A stretch of DNA of 64,000 nucleotides, taken from G963678255 sp963678255 (GTDB lineage Bacteria > Cloacimonadota > Cloacimonadia > Cloacimonadales > WRIO01). Location: positions 62,001-126,000 of the forward strand of contig CAXXTW010000001.1 in assembly GCA_963678255.2 (NCBI GenBank), read 5' to 3'. Shown here piece after piece: positions 63,048-64,000 of this stretch. A program made the translations under genes and the position numbers. The notes beneath the pieces were generated by a model. The model had not been told where the DNA came from. It did not search any database and was given only the letters and a program-made list of their open reading frames with translations. The first letter of the stretch is position 1, and each line of letters begins with the position of its first letter.

Positions 63048-64000
63048 ATGCGGATATTGATCATCAATTTAACTCGTCTTGGAGACATTATTCAATCATT
63101 AGGGTTAATAAGAGGCTTAAAGCGAATGTATCCCGGAGCAGAAATAGATTATTTAGCGATGAGTTCATTTTCAAAGATATTAGATAATATTAGTGAATTA
63201 AATCAAGTCATAACCTTAGATGATCACATCCTGATTGATCAAATCCAGGAAGATTTCTGGTCAGGAATGATAGAAATCACCCAAAAGATTGAGGTGTTAA
63301 ACCAACGCAATTATGATATGATCATTAATCCTGTCATTTCAATGCAATCAGCGTATTTAACCTACATGATAAAAGCGAAAAAGAAGAAAGGAATGACCTT
63401 CACAGCAGATCAAGAACAGAGTATTCAGTCAGAATGGTCAGCCTTTTTATTGGCAAATCAGCATAATTTAGGTGATCATGCTTTCAATTTGGTAGATATA
63501 TTTGCCGGAGTGGGAGACATACAGGTAATTCCTGAAGATTATACCTTAGATTGTTCAAAAGAAGCGAAACAAAAGATAAATCAGTTATGGATGGAACTTG
63601 GCTTAAAAGGCAAGAAAGTAATTGGTTTTCATATTGGAGCCAGTCAGTCAAATAAAGCTTGGGACATAAAGCAATTTAAAGAGCTGATTATCAATTTAGT
63701 CAAGAGTAATCAATATGAGATTTTACTATTTGGCGGATATAAAGAATTAGAAGTAAAAGGATATTTTCATGATATTGAGAATGCTAATTTCCATAATTTG
63801 ATAGGATCGTTCAATTTAGATGAGCTAATCGGGGCAATTTCCAAAGTCGATCTTTTTGTGACGAATGATACAGGACCGATGCATATTGCAGCAACAACTA
63901 AAAGAGCAATCATTAACGTTTCCTTAGGGCCTGTAAGCATGTGGGAGACTGGTCCCTATAATCAGGAGTCTTATGTAATTCAGGCAGATATTGAATGTCA
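63048..64000 (+). CDS. ADP-heptose:LPS heptosyltransferase-like GT9 enzyme (3' end outside window)
   Basis: I read this frame directly: ATG 63048 (GGGGAGAATAA upstream) and 317 open codons to the window edge. The N-terminus MRILIINLTRLGDIIQSLGL has the R-x-G-D motif of GT9 enzymes. In the C-terminal half are FHIGASQSNKAWDIKQFKEL and VDLFVTNDTGPMHIAAT, the nucleotide-sugar-binding D-T-G-P-x-H signature. GT9 enzymes add heptose to LPS inner core or to other acceptors. Directly coupled to the CgeB-type gene, the pair may build a surface glycan or glycosylate exported proteins. Confidence 0.9.
   Translation, partial: MRILIINLTRLGDIIQSLGLIRGLKRMYPGAEIDYLAMSSFSKILDNISELNQVITLDDHILIDQIQEDFWSGMIEITQKIEVLNQRNYDMIINPVISMQSAYLTYMIKAKKKKGMTFTADQEQSIQSEWSAFLLANQHNLGDHAFNLVDIFAGVGDIQVIPEDYTLDCSKEAKQKINQLWMELGLKGKKVIGFHIGASQSNKAWDIKQFKELIINLVKSNQYEILLFGGYKELEVKGYFHDIENANFHNLIGSFNLDELIGAISKVDLFVTNDTGPMHIAATTKRAIINVSLGPVSMWETGPYNQESYVIQADIEC

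Overview
The window comes from a low-GC, Gram-negative-type bacterium. It encodes outer-membrane and exported proteins, a lipoprotein, an adaptor-type ABC efflux system and a heptosyltransferase. The protein at 40223-42613 ends in a 'YPNPFNP' C-terminal sorting domain of the Por/T9SS or FlgD-like kind. With the MG-type pilins, the abundance of sigma-54 regulators and the very AT-rich genes, this points to the FCB side of the tree, perhaps Candidatus Cloacimonadota. The taxonomic call is inference.

Layout. 1-4660 (minus): a type IV pilus/type II secretion-like cluster of two small MG-type membrane proteins, a PilB/GspE ATPase, a PilC/GspF platform protein (apparently starting at ATT) and an atypical pilin with a sigma-54-like promoter. 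5098-8557 (minus): a PilS/PilR-like kinase and sigma-54 response regulator. 8654-11623 (plus): two tandem paralogous exported proteins of about 478 aa, each behind its own sigma-54-type promoter. 11644-16965 (minus): a hybrid phosphorelay kinase, then a second kinase/sigma-54 regulator pair. 17179-23839 (plus): an efflux operon (HlyD-like adaptor, ABC ATPase, large MacB/FtsX-type permease, second ABC ATPase, lipoprotein, SIMPL protein) with a sigma-54 promoter and two enhancer-like sites. 24041-29752 (minus): a 1903-aa membrane-interrupted KAP-like NTPase. 30609-45169: ordinary accessory genes (membrane protein, EamA transporter, PadR regulator with outer-membrane barrel, HEAT protein, TPR sigma-54 activator, GLUG/sorting-domain surface protein, solute-binding protein, TPR protein). 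45332-48271: an exported superoxide-reductase gene split by an IS21-family element. 48544-50672: an IS1634-like element. 50870-60560 (minus): a RADAR-type antiphage locus with an adenosine-deaminase-family RdrB, an RdrA-like ATPase, a 1329-aa protein of unknown function and a 62-aa ORF. 61240-61315: tRNA-Gly(CCC). 61353-64000 (plus): a CgeB-type glycosyltransferase and a partial heptosyltransferase.

How the parts work together. Sigma-54 control links the first 24 kb: two kinase/regulator pairs flank genes whose promoters show the GG-N10-GC spacing (GT at the pilin promoter). The second half is an accessory region with two insertion sequences, one gene disruption and a defence locus. The most interesting points are the RADAR-like operon with its large unrecognised third protein and unusual in-frame tandem duplications, the disrupted superoxide reductase, the apparent ATT start of pilC, and the family of MG-leader pilin-like proteins.
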